Positions 17,712 through 28,412 of a DNA stretch of 64,000 bases are shown piece after piece. Every line of letters begins with the position of its first letter. Within the stretch, counting starts at the first letter, position 1. Source of the stretch: SXNM01 sp964586155 (GTDB lineage: Bacteria; Myxococcota_A; UBA9042); the NCBI GenBank assembly GCA_964586155.1, contig CAZPHC010000010.1, forward strand, positions 62,001-126,000, in the 5' to 3' direction. The notes below the pieces were generated by a model. That model worked only from the letters and a program-made list of their open reading frames with translations, was not told the origin of the DNA and ran no database searches. The translations under genes were made by a program, and so were the position numbers.

Positions 17712-20113
17712 CACGACCTCCCCATCGACGCGGCGCGCTGGCGCACGAACGCCTCTTGCGCCGCCGTCTCGATCGCCCGCGGCGAGCGCACCCTGCGCAC
17801 CTCGGCGATGGCGGCGTCGGCGTCGAGCCCGCGGTCGACCAGCACCGCCGCGGCGACGGCGCCCGTGCGGCCGAGGCCGCCCATGCAATGCACGCAGACG
17901 TGGCGGCCGGCGTCCAGCCGTTCGCCGATGGCGGCGAGCAGGATGTCGGCGTCGTGGGTCGGCGGCGCGCCCTGGTCGAACATCGACAGGCGCAGCACCT
18001 CGATGCCGCGGCTGCGGGCGCGCTCGGGCAGCGCGAGCACGCCGACGCTGTCGAGCTCCTCGTCGCTGATCAGCGTCACCAGGGTCTGCACGCCCTGCTG
18101 GACGAGGTCGTCGAGGTCCGACTCGAGATCGCGGCCGCGATCGGCGCGCCCCGGGCAGATCGTCAACGAGAGCGCGCCTTGGTCGAGCACCGCCGACGTG
18201 ACGGCGTCGGCGCGCAGCACGCTGTCGCGGCGGGCGCGCTGCAGCAGGCGCTCGCTGATCTGCGCAGCGGTGGCGAGCGCCCAGCAGCGCTGCAGCACCG
18301 TCGGCTCCGAGAAGCTCAGCGTGTGCACGGCGTAGCGCAGCAGCGGCAGGTCGATGTGCGCCGGGTTGCGCTCGGACTCGAGGCCACGCGCGAGCTGCAG
18401 CCGCAGCTGCCGCAGCAGCGCCCAGGTGCGGCCGAGCGAGGCGTCTCCCTCGACCGGGCAGGCCTCGGCCAGCGGCGCGGCCAGGTCGTCGACCTGCAGC
18501 AAGGCGTCGGTCAGCGCCGTCGCGGCGTGCAGCGTGGCCACGTCGGGGATCGGCGTCAGCAGGTAGAGCAGGTCGTTCTCGGCCTTGTGCAGGTCCATGC
18601 TGGCGTGGGTCCGCCGGGCCCGGGCGAAATCGATGACCCAGACGTTGCCGGGTTCGTCGACCAGGATGTTGGCGTAGTTCAGGTCGCCGTGGACCCAGCT
18701 CGTCCAATGCCGCTCGCGCCGCGCCTGCCGCGCGAGCAGGGCGATGCCGTCGCGGTAGAAGGTCGATGGGCAGGCGACGCTGCGGCCGTCACCCAGCTCG
18801 AGCCGGGCGTCGTCGCGCGGATCGCGTCGCCACGACAGGCCGAGCGCGCGGCCTTCGGCCAGGGTCGCGTCCACCGTCTGGCGCACCTTGTCGGCGTAGC
18901 GCGCGTCGAAGGTGTACTCCTTGAGCAGGTCGAGCGGCTCATAGCGGCGGGCGGCCGTCAGGCGACCGAGGATGCGACCAAAGACCGCCTCGGCGATGGC
19001 GCCGGCGCGGTCGGCGTCGAGCGGCGCGGCGGCGTCCTGCCACAGCGACTGCATCGTGCGCACGCCAGAGCCGCCCATCGCGGCGTAGGCGTACTTCAGG
19101 CCCGCGCGCGGCCCGACCTCGACCAGGCCACGCACCGACGGCGCGTCGTTGCCGAGCACGCCCTCGATCGCCTCGAACGCGCGCCGCTCGCCGGCGATGT
19201 CGACGCGCGGGCCGAGCTTGAGCACCGTCGGCGCGATGGCGTGGCCGCTGAGGTCCCTGCCGTCGACGCGAAAGACCTGCGCGCCCGAGAAGCCGCCGCC
19301 GATGCCGCGCAGACGCACCCGGACGGCCTCGGGGTAGAGCGCGCGCAGCACCGGCTCGTCGAGCGCGGGCTCCTTGAGCGGATGGTCCGGGTCCTGCTCG
19401 ATCTCGAGGCGCCCCGAGTCGAGTTCGGGCGGCAGCTCCAGCGGTCGCGCCGTGGGCTGCAGCCAGGCGGCGAGATCACCGACCGAGTCGAAGACGCGGA
19501 CGCCGAGCACGCGACGCAGCTGATCGAGCGCGGCGAAGTGGCGGTCGCGGCTGCTGCTGGCGGTGAGCGCGCTGCACGTCGCGAGGTTGCGCACCTTCCA
19601 CCGCGTCGCCAGCTCGTAGAGCAAGAAGGTGACCTTGGCCTCGGTCCAGACGCCGATCACCGCCACGCGCAGGGCGTCGGCGCCGTGGGCGGCGATGGCG
19701 GGCGCGATGACCGCGTCGAGGCCGCTGTCGACGGCGTCGTTGAGCGTCAGCGCGTCGATCCGGCACACGCGCGCGCCGTCGACCGCGTCGTCGAGGTCGA
19801 GCACCAGCGCGGCACCCTCGCTGTTGGCCAGGCAGTGGTTGCCGAAGCGATCGAGGTGCTCGCGCTGCAGCGGATCGTGTCCGTCGTGCCAATCGCGTAC
19901 GTGCGCCACGGCGAGCCCGTCACCGGCGGCCTCGGCCCAGCCCATCAGCTGCGCGAGCGGCCCGCGCTCCGGCGCCGGCCCGAGCAGGCGGCGCGACTCT
20001 TCGGCGCCGATATGCAGCGAGTTCGGCAGCGGGTCGAGCGGGCCGAGCGGGCCGACGAAGTCGCGCTGCAGGCATTGGGTGAGCAGCAGCGCGCTCGGGG
20101 TGGGACGGTTCAT
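17711..20113 (-). CDS. Three-domain fusion: isochorismatase-like, APH-type kinase and Cys-based phosphatase
   Basis: This 800-residue cytoplasmic protein has GGAGAG 8 nt before ATG 20113. Residues 1-220 have the isochorismatase-like hydrolase fold (TQCLQRDFVGP start, VIGVWTEAKVTF), but the position of the nucleophilic Cys (TDVCV in the family) is Lys160. Residues about 260-640 are an aminoglycoside-phosphotransferase-type kinase: HGDLNYAN (475-482), then VWVIDFARAR. Residues about 650-800 are a dual-specificity/tyrosine phosphatase with HCMGGLGRTG, Cys743 and Arg749 forming the CX5R signature. Kinase plus phosphatase in one chain suggests a reversible phosphorylation switch on a small molecule or protein, with the first domain as sensor (inference). 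It is the first gene of the operon. Confidence 0.88.
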   Translation of the reverse strand: MNRPTPSALLLTQCLQRDFVGPLGPLDPLPNSLHIGAEESRRLLGPAPERGPLAQLMGWAEAAGDGLAVAHVRDWHDGHDPLQREHLDRFGNHCLANSEGAALVLDLDDAVDGARVCRIDALTLNDAVDSGLDAVIAPAIAAHGADALRVAVIGVWTEAKVTFLLYELATRWKVRNLATCSALTASSSRDRHFAALDQLRRVLGVRVFDSVGDLAAWLQPTARPLELPPELDSGRLEIEQDPDHPLKEPALDEPVLRALYPEAVRVRLRGIGGGFSGAQVFRVDGRDLSGHAIAPTVLKLGPRVDIAGERRAFEAIEGVLGNDAPSVRGLVEVGPRAGLKYAYAAMGGSGVRTMQSLWQDAAAPLDADRAGAIAEAVFGRILGRLTAARRYEPLDLLKEYTFDARYADKVRQTVDATLAEGRALGLSWRRDPRDDARLELGDGRSVACPSTFYRDGIALLARQARRERHWTSWVHGDLNYANILVDEPGNVWVIDFARARRTHASMDLHKAENDLLYLLTPIPDVATLHAATALTDALLQVDDLAAPLAEACPVEGDASLGRTWALLRQLRLQLARGLESERNPAHIDLPLLRYAVHTLSFSEPTVLQRCWALATAAQISERLLQRARRDSVLRADAVTSAVLDQGALSLTICPGRADRGRDLESDLDDLVQQGVQTLVTLISDEELDSVGVLALPERARSRGIEVLRLSMFDQGAPPTHDADILLAAIGERLDAGRHVCVHCMGGLGRTGAVAAAVLVDRGLDADAAIAEVRRVRSPRAIETAAQEAFVRQRAASMGRS

Positions 20114-20263
20114 GGCGCGTTCTCTCCGCTGGCGACGGGCGCGGCGACGGCGGCCGCGCTCGACCGGCAGTGTGGCGCGCACCGGGCGTCTGGGCAATCG
20201 TGGCGGTCGCGGTGCAAGCGGCGGCGACGTTCGCCGCGGTCGGCGGCCGTCGGGCCCGAGGAG

Positions 20264-22174
20264 TCACTTGGCGCAGCGGAAGCCGTAGAAGATGCCGTCC
20301 AGGACCGGGTCGATCGTGGCCCGGAAGGAGGACCGGGCGAAGGGGCCGAAGATGCCGAAGGCGCCGCCGCGCAGGATCTTGACCACGCCGCTGCTGGGCC
20401 CGGGCGGGTCCTTGGTCGGCGACGCCGCGTAGTAGCCGGGGTCGTACCAATCCTGCGTCCACTCCCAGATGTTGCCGGCCATGTCGTGTACGCCGTACGG
20501 GCTCATGCCCTTGGGCTTGGAACCGACCAGGAACGTGCCGTTGGTCCCGCAGCCGGAGCCGCCCTCGTTGACCACGGCGTACTCGCAGCTCACCTCGGCT
20601 TCGCCCCACGGATAGGTCGGCATCGCCTTGGCGCAGTCTTCGCCGGCGTGTTTCTCGCAGCCGCCGCGGGCCGCCTTCTCCCACTCGGCCTCGGAAGGCA
20701 GGCGCTTGCCGGCCCACTTGCAGTAGTCGTGGGCCTCCATCCACGTCACGCAGTTGACGGGGTGGTTCTCCCTGCCCGGCACCTTCCAGTTGCAGTAGAC
20801 GCTGCCGTACGACGGCTCGGTGCAGGCCCCGGCTTGGACGCAGGAGGCGAATTGGGCGGGCGTCACCTCGTGGACGTCGATGGCGTAGGCCGAGAGCTCG
20901 ACCAGGTGCTGCGGCTTCTCACCGTTCGAGCAAGCTCCGTCGAGCGTCGCGTTGCATCCCATCCAGAACGGCCCGGCAGGCACGGCGACCATGCCGCCTG
21001 GCACCTCGACGTTGCAGGTGGGCGTGCAGCCATCGCCTTCGACCTTGTTGCCGTCGTCACAGACCTCGCCCGGGGCGTTGACCTTGCCGTCACCGCAGAC
21101 GCCGTCCGGTACGCATTTGCCGCCCATGCACCACAGCGCCGTGCCGCACGGGGTCGTATTGGGGTGCGGCGTATGGGCGCAGCCCTTGCCGGCGACGCAC
21201 ATGTCCCCGGTGCACGGGTCGCCGTCGTCACAGGAGAGCGCCTCGGCCTTGCACGCCCCTGCCTTGCAGGCCGCCGGCCCCGTGCAGGGATCGCCGTCCT
21301 CGCAAGGCGAGGTGTTGGCGGTGTGCAGGCAGCCCTTGTCTGGCGCGCACGCGTCGTCGGTGCAGGGGTTGCCGTCCTGGCAGTCGACCGCCGCGCCCGG
21401 CTGGCAGGCGCCGCCCTTGCATTCGCCAGCGAGGGTGCAGGCTGAGCCGTCGTCGCAGGTCTCGCCGCCAATCAGCAGCGTCCACTTGCACTTGCCGTCG
21501 CTCGGGTGGCAGGCACCGACCACGCAGGGGTCCGAGCCCTTGCAGCTCTTGGGCTGGCCCATGGCGCAGGCACCGCCCAGGCAGGTGTCGCCGATCGTGC
21601 AGGCATTGTCGTCGTCGCAAGGCACGCCGTCGTCGGCGGTCTGTGTGCAGCCGCTGGCGGGCAGGCAGGCGTCCGCGGTGCACGGGTTGGCGTCGTCGCA
21701 GCTCTTGGCGGCCCCCGGGACGCATACGCCCTGCTGGCATTTGTCGCCCACCGTGCAGGCGTTGCCGTCGGCATCGCAGGGCGCGCCGTCCAGCGGCCAG
21801 GACGTGCAGACGCCAGCGGTGCAGGTCGCCGACGTGCAGGGCGCGGCCACGCAGTCGGCGGCGCTGGTGCACGGGCATCCGGCCGGCCCCGGGCAGGCTG
21901 GACCAACGTCGGCGTCGGCAGCGTCGGCGGCATCGGTGCCGTCCTCCGGGACGTCGAGGTCGAGAGAATCCGCGTCGCCCTGGCTGGCGTCGGCCGGCGA
22001 GCCGCTGGCGTCGGCGTCGGCGTCGAGCGCTGGCGCGGGCTCCGGAGACCCGCAGGCTGCCAGCAGCAGGGCGATGACAGCGAGCCCCCAGGTGGCCTGG
22101 TGCAGCAGCGGCGGGCGACGAATCCGCCCCCATGGCAGCGACGAGGGGCTGCTGGGGGTGCGGCGCGGGTTCAT
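20264..22174 (-). CDS. Cysteine-rich lipoprotein with C-terminal SUMF1/FGE-type domain
   Basis: This encodes 636 residues, starting at ATG 22174 inside the stop of the cytochrome gene (ATGA overlap). A lipobox LLAAC ends the signal, followed by an Asp/Ala linker. Residues about 95-365 are repeated cysteine motifs of the type CDDGDPCTGDMC, closed by one myxobacterial disulfide repeat (CGDGKVNAPGEVCDDGNK). Residues about 395-636 are a SUMF1/formylglycine-generating-enzyme-like domain (MVAVPAGPFWMGC, HEVTPAQFASC, RLPSEAEWEKAARGG, YGVHDMAGNIWEWTQDWY). The catalytic cysteine pair near KILRGGAF is missing, so sulfatase activation is unlikely; a binding role is more plausible. Confidence 0.92.
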   Translation of the reverse strand: MNPRRTPSSPSSLPWGRIRRPPLLHQATWGLAVIALLLAACGSPEPAPALDADADASGSPADASQGDADSLDLDVPEDGTDAADAADADVGPACPGPAGCPCTSAADCVAAPCTSATCTAGVCTSWPLDGAPCDADGNACTVGDKCQQGVCVPGAAKSCDDANPCTADACLPASGCTQTADDGVPCDDDNACTIGDTCLGGACAMGQPKSCKGSDPCVVGACHPSDGKCKWTLLIGGETCDDGSACTLAGECKGGACQPGAAVDCQDGNPCTDDACAPDKGCLHTANTSPCEDGDPCTGPAACKAGACKAEALSCDDGDPCTGDMCVAGKGCAHTPHPNTTPCGTALWCMGGKCVPDGVCGDGKVNAPGEVCDDGNKVEGDGCTPTCNVEVPGGMVAVPAGPFWMGCNATLDGACSNGEKPQHLVELSAYAIDVHEVTPAQFASCVQAGACTEPSYGSVYCNWKVPGRENHPVNCVTWMEAHDYCKWAGKRLPSEAEWEKAARGGCEKHAGEDCAKAMPTYPWGEAEVSCEYAVVNEGGSGCGTNGTFLVGSKPKGMSPYGVHDMAGNIWEWTQDWYDPGYYAASPTKDPPGPSSGVVKILRGGAFGIFGPFARSSFRATIDPVLDGIFYGFRCAK

Positions 22175-23325
22175 AGCGTGTCCAAGAAGGCTCTCAGGGC
22201 GACGCGATCTGCCTCGTCCAGCGCGGCGTACCGGTCGGCCGAGCTCTTGCCCTCGCCGCCGTGCATCCGGATCGCTTCATCGAGGCTGGCGGCCCGATCG
22301 TCGTGAAAGTACGCCTTGCGGAAGCGCAGACCCCACAGCGGTGCCGTGCGCCATTGGTCGGCCCGGGCGCCCATGTCCGGCGTGCCGGAGTCGAAGGCTG
22401 GTCCCAGCCCGTGCACGCAGAGGTCCGTGTACGCGCCCTTCGCGCTCGGCGCCGGGTCTGGCTTGTGGCAGTCGGCGCAGCCGACGCGGCCAAAGATCGC
22501 CTCACCCGCCGGGTGATCGCCGCCCCGCGGTGGTGGCGCGAGCCCCTGCACATAGGCGGTCAGGTCGTTGACGACGGCCTCGCTCACCTCGGGATCCGGC
22601 ACCTTGTCGGCGTCCTTGCGGAACGGCAGGACGCGGATGACCGTGTTGGTCAACCCCAGCTCGCGGGTCAACGCGCCGGCCACGAAGTCCCGGATCGACG
22701 AGGTGTGGGCCTTGAACCCGATGCGACCGGGGCGGCCGTCAAAGGCGATGTTGGCGCGGACGGAGACGCCGCCTGCGGGCCGCTTGGCCGGATCGCAGTT
22801 GGCCAGGATCGCCTCGTCTGCGACCGACTCGAGCAGGCCCAAGCCGAGCAGGGACGGCGCCCGGCGGTAGGTGACGACGCCGTCGGAGGGCAACGCCAGG
22901 GGCTCATAGCCAGGATGGTTCTTCTCCGGCCACACCTCGACGAAGTCCGGCGGGTCGAAGACGATCCGCACCTTGCGGCTCATGTCGCTGCCGCCGCCGG
23001 GTCCGGGCTTGTCGTGGCAGTCCAGGCAGGCGCCCTGGTTGAAGTGCGGACCGTGGCCCTCCTCGACCGTCCAGCGACGGGCGAACCAGCCGAAGCCGCG
23101 CTGGAACGCAGCCAACTGCTGGTCGTCCAAACCGGGCAGCGGGCCACCGATCTGGCCGCGGGAGGGTGCTGGAGCCGCCTCGTAGGCCGTCGTGCCGCCA
23201 GATCCGCCAGCAGACGCGCTCGCAGGGCCCGCCGTCGACGGTGACTTGCCGCAGGCAGCGGCGAGGACGAGCAGCCCGAGTGGCAGCAAGGGAAGACGAA
23301 ACAAGCGGCAGATGGGCCGGATCAT
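22171..23325 (-). CDS. Di-haem cytochrome c oxidoreductase-like lipoprotein
   Basis: This 384-residue protein has a lipoprotein signal (VLAAACGKS). Two haem-c attachment sites are visible, CLDCH (about residue 103) and CADCH (about 295). The body matches the di-haem oxidoreductase (DUF1111/putative peroxidase) family, including VRANIAFDGRPGRIGFK and the late TAPLWGLRFRKAYFHDDRA. The family sits in the periplasm and is related to MauG and cytochrome c peroxidases. It shares four bases with the SUMF1 lipoprotein downstream, so the two likely work together on the cell surface or in the periplasm. Confidence 0.92.
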   Translation of the reverse strand: MIRPICRLFRLPLLPLGLLVLAAACGKSPSTAGPASASAGGSGGTTAYEAAPAPSRGQIGGPLPGLDDQQLAAFQRGFGWFARRWTVEEGHGPHFNQGACLDCHDKPGPGGGSDMSRKVRIVFDPPDFVEVWPEKNHPGYEPLALPSDGVVTYRRAPSLLGLGLLESVADEAILANCDPAKRPAGGVSVRANIAFDGRPGRIGFKAHTSSIRDFVAGALTRELGLTNTVIRVLPFRKDADKVPDPEVSEAVVNDLTAYVQGLAPPPRGGDHPAGEAIFGRVGCADCHKPDPAPSAKGAYTDLCVHGLGPAFDSGTPDMGARADQWRTAPLWGLRFRKAYFHDDRAASLDEAIRMHGGEGKSSADRYAALDEADRVALRAFLDTL

Positions 23326-23594
23326 GGGCGGTCCCGTGTGGCGACGTCGACGCGGGCTACAAGGCGCGGCCCGCCGGGCCCCGCCGCGAAAAGACCAGGT
23401 ACGCCGCCACCATGGACGGTAGCGGAGGCTGCGCCGCTCTGCAACCTGCGACCCTCGGGCGAGCGCCGGCGCGCCGGGTGTGCGGCGGCTGGCCGCGCGT
23501 CGACGAGCCAGATGGGATCGCGCTGGATGCGCGTTGACCACCCCCGACCTGGGTGGCAGGCTCGACGACGGTGACGCCACCCAGGGGTCCGTTG

Positions 23595-24902
23595 ATGACG
23601 ACCGACGACGCGATCGAGCGGGCGATGCGCCCGGACGTCCTGCGCTCGGAGCTCCAGCGCAGCCTGATCCTCATCGCGTTCTTCGTCTTCTTCCTGACCG
23701 CCAGCACCGTGATGATGAGCGCGGGCGCCGGCTTGATGGAGCGCATCGTCGGCCGCAGCGACGTGCGTGGCCTCGACGTCGTCGGCATCTGCGGCATGCT
23801 CGTGGTGCAGCTGGCGATGGTCGGCTACGTGCTGCGCCTGCGTGCGACCGACCGCGGGCCCGCGTTTGTCGTGCTCGCGCTGCTGACCGTCGCCGAGACC
23901 GCGTTCATGGGCGCGCCGCTGTGGGTCCTCGCCGGCTTCGTCGGTGCCCGCGACGCCTTGGGGGCGCCGCCGACGTACTTCTTCTTGCTGCTGATCATCC
24001 TCTCGCCGATGCGTCTGGATCCGCGCATCTGCGTGCTCACCGGGGTCACGGCCGGCCTGACGTACGCCGCCGTCGCGTTCGCGCTGCTGCCCGAGATGCG
24101 GGCCCAAGCGCCCGACGCGCTGTCGTCCAGGCCGTTCTTGCATATCGGCAAGTCGATGATCATGGTCGTCGGTGGCGTCCTGGCGGCCTACGTCACGCGG
24201 ACGATCCGCGCGCGCCAGCGGCGGGCGCTGCAGCTCAGCGCCGAACGGCAGCGCGTCGTCGACCTCTTTGGCCAGCACGTCTCGCCCGAGGTCGTCGACA
24301 AGCTGCTGGCGCAAGAGGCCGAGCTGCCGTCCGAGACGCGCCACGTCTGCATGCTCTTTCTCGACATCCGCGGCTTTACGACGTTTTCGGAGGAGCGCCC
24401 GCCGGCGGAGGTCGTCGCCTACCTCAACCGCCTCTTCGAGCCACTGGTCGACGTCGTCACCGACAATGGCGGCATCATCAACAAATTCCTCGGCGACGGG
24501 TTCATGGCGGTCTTCGGTGCGCCGCTGACCGACGGCGCGGCGTCGTACCACGCCATCGTCGCTGCCCGGGCGATGGTCCGCGCCGTCGACACGCTGGTCG
24601 CCACGGGCGCCGTGCCAGCGACCCGCATCGGCATCGGCCTGCACGCCGGCCCGGCGACGACCGGCAACGTCGGCTCGCGACGCCGCAAGGAGTACACGAT
24701 CATCGGCGATACGGTGAACCTCGCCGCGCGCATCGAGTCGCTCAACAAGCAGTTCGACGCCTGCATCCTGGCGAGCGAGGCCGCCTGGCTCGACGCCCAG
24801 CCGCAGTGCGCCGCGCGCGGCGAGTCGATCGAGGCGGTCGCGGTCGGGCCGGTGCAGGTCAAGGGCCGCGAAGAGGCCGTGCAGGTCTATCGGCTGGGCT
24901 GA
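23595..24902 (+). CDS. Membrane class III adenylate/guanylate cyclase
   Basis: This 435-residue protein starts at ATG 23595, 7 nt after AGGGG; a GTG at 23553 is in frame but weaker. Residues 20-205 contain about six membrane helices in paired blocks, as in MASE-type sensors. A short linker (RQRVVDLFGQHVSPEVV) leads to the catalytic domain (about 245-435). That domain has LFLDIRGFTTFSEE with the first metal Asp, NKFLGDGFMAVFG with the second, and VNLAARIESLNKQFD. The product, cAMP or cGMP, cannot be told safely by eye. It is followed by a kinase gene on the same strand. Confidence 0.92.
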   Translation: MTTDDAIERAMRPDVLRSELQRSLILIAFFVFFLTASTVMMSAGAGLMERIVGRSDVRGLDVVGICGMLVVQLAMVGYVLRLRATDRGPAFVVLALLTVAETAFMGAPLWVLAGFVGARDALGAPPTYFFLLLIILSPMRLDPRICVLTGVTAGLTYAAVAFALLPEMRAQAPDALSSRPFLHIGKSMIMVVGGVLAAYVTRTIRARQRRALQLSAERQRVVDLFGQHVSPEVVDKLLAQEAELPSETRHVCMLFLDIRGFTTFSEERPPAEVVAYLNRLFEPLVDVVTDNGGIINKFLGDGFMAVFGAPLTDGAASYHAIVAARAMVRAVDTLVATGAVPATRIGIGLHAGPATTGNVGSRRRKEYTIIGDTVNLAARIESLNKQFDACILASEAAWLDAQPQCAARGESIEAVAVGPVQVKGREEAVQVYRLG

Positions 24903-25048
24903 CAGCGGCCACCAACGTGGCATCCTGGCGCTTGGGTGCAGGCCGACCTCACACGCGATAGCCCACGCTGCCCCGGCGCCAGGACGTCGGCAGCCAGCCT
25001 GCGCGTCGACCCAGGGTCAACGACGGCGTGCCCGCGTCCCCGCCCTGC

Positions 25049-25123
25049 GCGATGGCCCCGAACGCGATGGCCCCGAACGCGGTGGCCCCGAACGCGCTGG
25101 CCCCTAACGCGGTGGCCTCGGCC
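25049..25123. repeat. 15-bp tandem repeat, four copies plus a degenerate fifth
   Basis: The unit GCGATGGCCCCGAAC starts at 25049, 25064, 25079 and 25094, with one to three changes per copy; a decayed copy begins at 25109. The 321-bp gap 24903-25223 contains nothing else I can identify. A GTG at 24936 would add 96 residues to the kinase and read the repeat as TRWPR units, which look non-coding. Confidence 0.85.
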
Positions 25124-25223
25124 TGCGTATGGCGCCGCGTCGCTTGCCGCCAACGCCAGGGAACGGTATCCCGGCGCCACGCGGCGACTCGCCGCATCCC
25201 CGTCGCTCGGAGCCGATCTCGCC

Positions 25224-27211
<1,988 letters not shown>

Positions 27212-27227
<16 letters not shown>

Positions 27228-28210
27228 CGATCCGCCGCGGCCCGCAACGAGGCCGCGATCTCGGCCCGCAAGGGCGCCGGCCCGACGACCTCGCACATCG
27301 GGCCGAAGCCGAGCAGCCAGGTGCGCAGGGCCATCGTATCGGCGACCGTCGCCCGCACGAGCAAGCGGCCGTCGGCCTCGGTCTCGACCGTCTGGTCGGC
27401 GGCGAGCGGCGTCTCGACCAGCCGCGCGCCGGCCATCGGATCGATGCGCAGCGCCAAGGCGAAGGTCTCGTCCGAGACGCGGTAGCCCATGGCGCCGCTG
27501 CGGATGTAGGCCTGCAGGTCGAAGCCAGGCAGCGTCCGCGCCTCGAGGTGCGTGGCCTCGGCCGCGACGAAGCGGTGCAGCGCGAGCTGCAGCACGTCCT
27601 GGTGGTCGTTGGCCATCGCCAGCAGGTAGCCGACCTGCTCGCGCCAGACCACGCCCAGCGGGTGCAGGGTGTAGCCCTGGGCGCGCTGCTCGGCGCGACG
27701 GCGGTAGCGCGCCGTCAGGACGCGACCGTCGAGCACGGCGGTGTGGACCTGCTCGAAGACCTGCGGATCGATCGTCGGCGCGGCGGTCGGCAACCCCTGC
27801 GGCACCACCGCGACCCGGGCCGGCCAGGCAGCGAGGCGATTGCCACTGGAGCTGAGCGACTCGCGGGCCTGATCGACGTGGCGGCGCAGGCCGTCGCGCA
27901 CGGCGGTCGGCATCAGGTGCGACAGCCAGGCGTCGGCGAGCAGGAAGGCCACCGCCACCTGCGCGTCGATGCCGGGTAGGTCGAAGACCTGGGCGTTCTT
28001 GGCCCACGACCAGCCGTAGGGCTTGTGGATCTCGTCGACGACGATCGGAAACGTCATCGACAGCTTGTGCAGATCGCGCTGCACCGTGCGCAGCTCGACC
28101 GAGAAACCGAGGTCACAGAGGCTCTGGGTCAGCACCGGGGCCGCGGCCTTGCGCGGCGCGAATGGCAACATGCGGAGCAGATGCCACTGTCGAATCAAGG
28201 TCTCTTGCAT
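27212..28210 (-). CDS. WYL-domain transcriptional regulator
   Basis: This 332-residue protein starts at ATG 28210. Residues 1-75 are a winged helix (QWHLLRMLPFAP, LRTVQRDLHKLSMTF). Residues about 140-230 are the WYL domain (LTARYRRRAEQRAQGYTLHP, VGYLLAMANDHQD); the WYL triad is GYL here. A WCX-type tail follows to the end. WYL regulators sense small ligands or nucleic acid and often repress their own gene. A perfect 9-bp-arm palindrome lies 7 bp upstream of the start codon, a likely autoregulatory operator. It is divergent from the cation diffusion facilitator and overlaps the kinase gene's 3' end. Confidence 0.92.
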
Positions 28211-28217
28211 GGGGTGA

Positions 28218-28240
28218 TCCGTACCGGGGGGCGGTACGGA
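28218..28240. promoter_or_regulatory. Perfect palindrome at the WYL gene start, probable operator
   Basis: TCCGTACCG (28218-28226) and CGGTACGGA (28232-28240) are exact reverse complements with a GGGGG spacer. The site lies 7 bp from the WYL start codon, where a ribosome site or the +1 region would be. A dimeric repressor bound here would block its own transcription. In RNA it could also form a strong hairpin over the ribosome site. Confidence 0.65.
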
Positions 28241-28328
28241 GCCAGTAGACCACGGTTCACGGCGAATCGGAAGCCCCCGAACGATCGCCGTCGTCTCTTT
28301 TGTTGCCGGGCGTCTGACGCGCGGGTTC

Positions 28329-28359
28329 TGACACGCTGCGTCAAGATGGTGCGTGACGC
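28329..28359. promoter_or_regulatory. Overlapping TGAC/GTCA dyads upstream of cation transporter
   Basis: GCGTCA (28338-28343) and TGACGC (28354-28359) form a perfect 6-bp dyad with a 10-bp spacer. A further TGAC at 28329-28332 pairs with the same GTCA. The cluster is 54 bp upstream of the start codon at 28413. It could bind a regulator, but chance is possible in this GC-rich sequence. Confidence 0.3.
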
Positions 28360-28412
28360 GGCGCGCCCGACCGCTTGAACCCGCGACCAAGGCGCGGCAG
28401 GCTGCTGGGCCC

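Noticed and set aside
17648..21445. Open frame of 1265 codons on the plus strand
   Set aside because: It is antisense to the fusion protein, TtcA and the SUMF1 lipoprotein, all of which have clear motifs. Its product is Arg/Ala/Gly-rich with no domain; long antisense frames are expected at this GC content.
20264..22174. True formylglycine-generating (sulfatase-activating) enzyme
   Set aside because: The catalytic cysteine region after KILRGGAF is without cysteines, and no sulfatase gene is nearby.
25049..25123. Pentapeptide-repeat reading of the 15-bp repeat on the minus strand (AFGAI units)
   Set aside because: The frame is short, has no start with ribosome site, and the repeat length alone explains the pattern.
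24936..25223. N-terminal extension of the second kinase through the 15-bp repeat
   Set aside because: The product (repeated TRWPR) has no protein-like character; GTG 25224 fits better. Not excluded completely.
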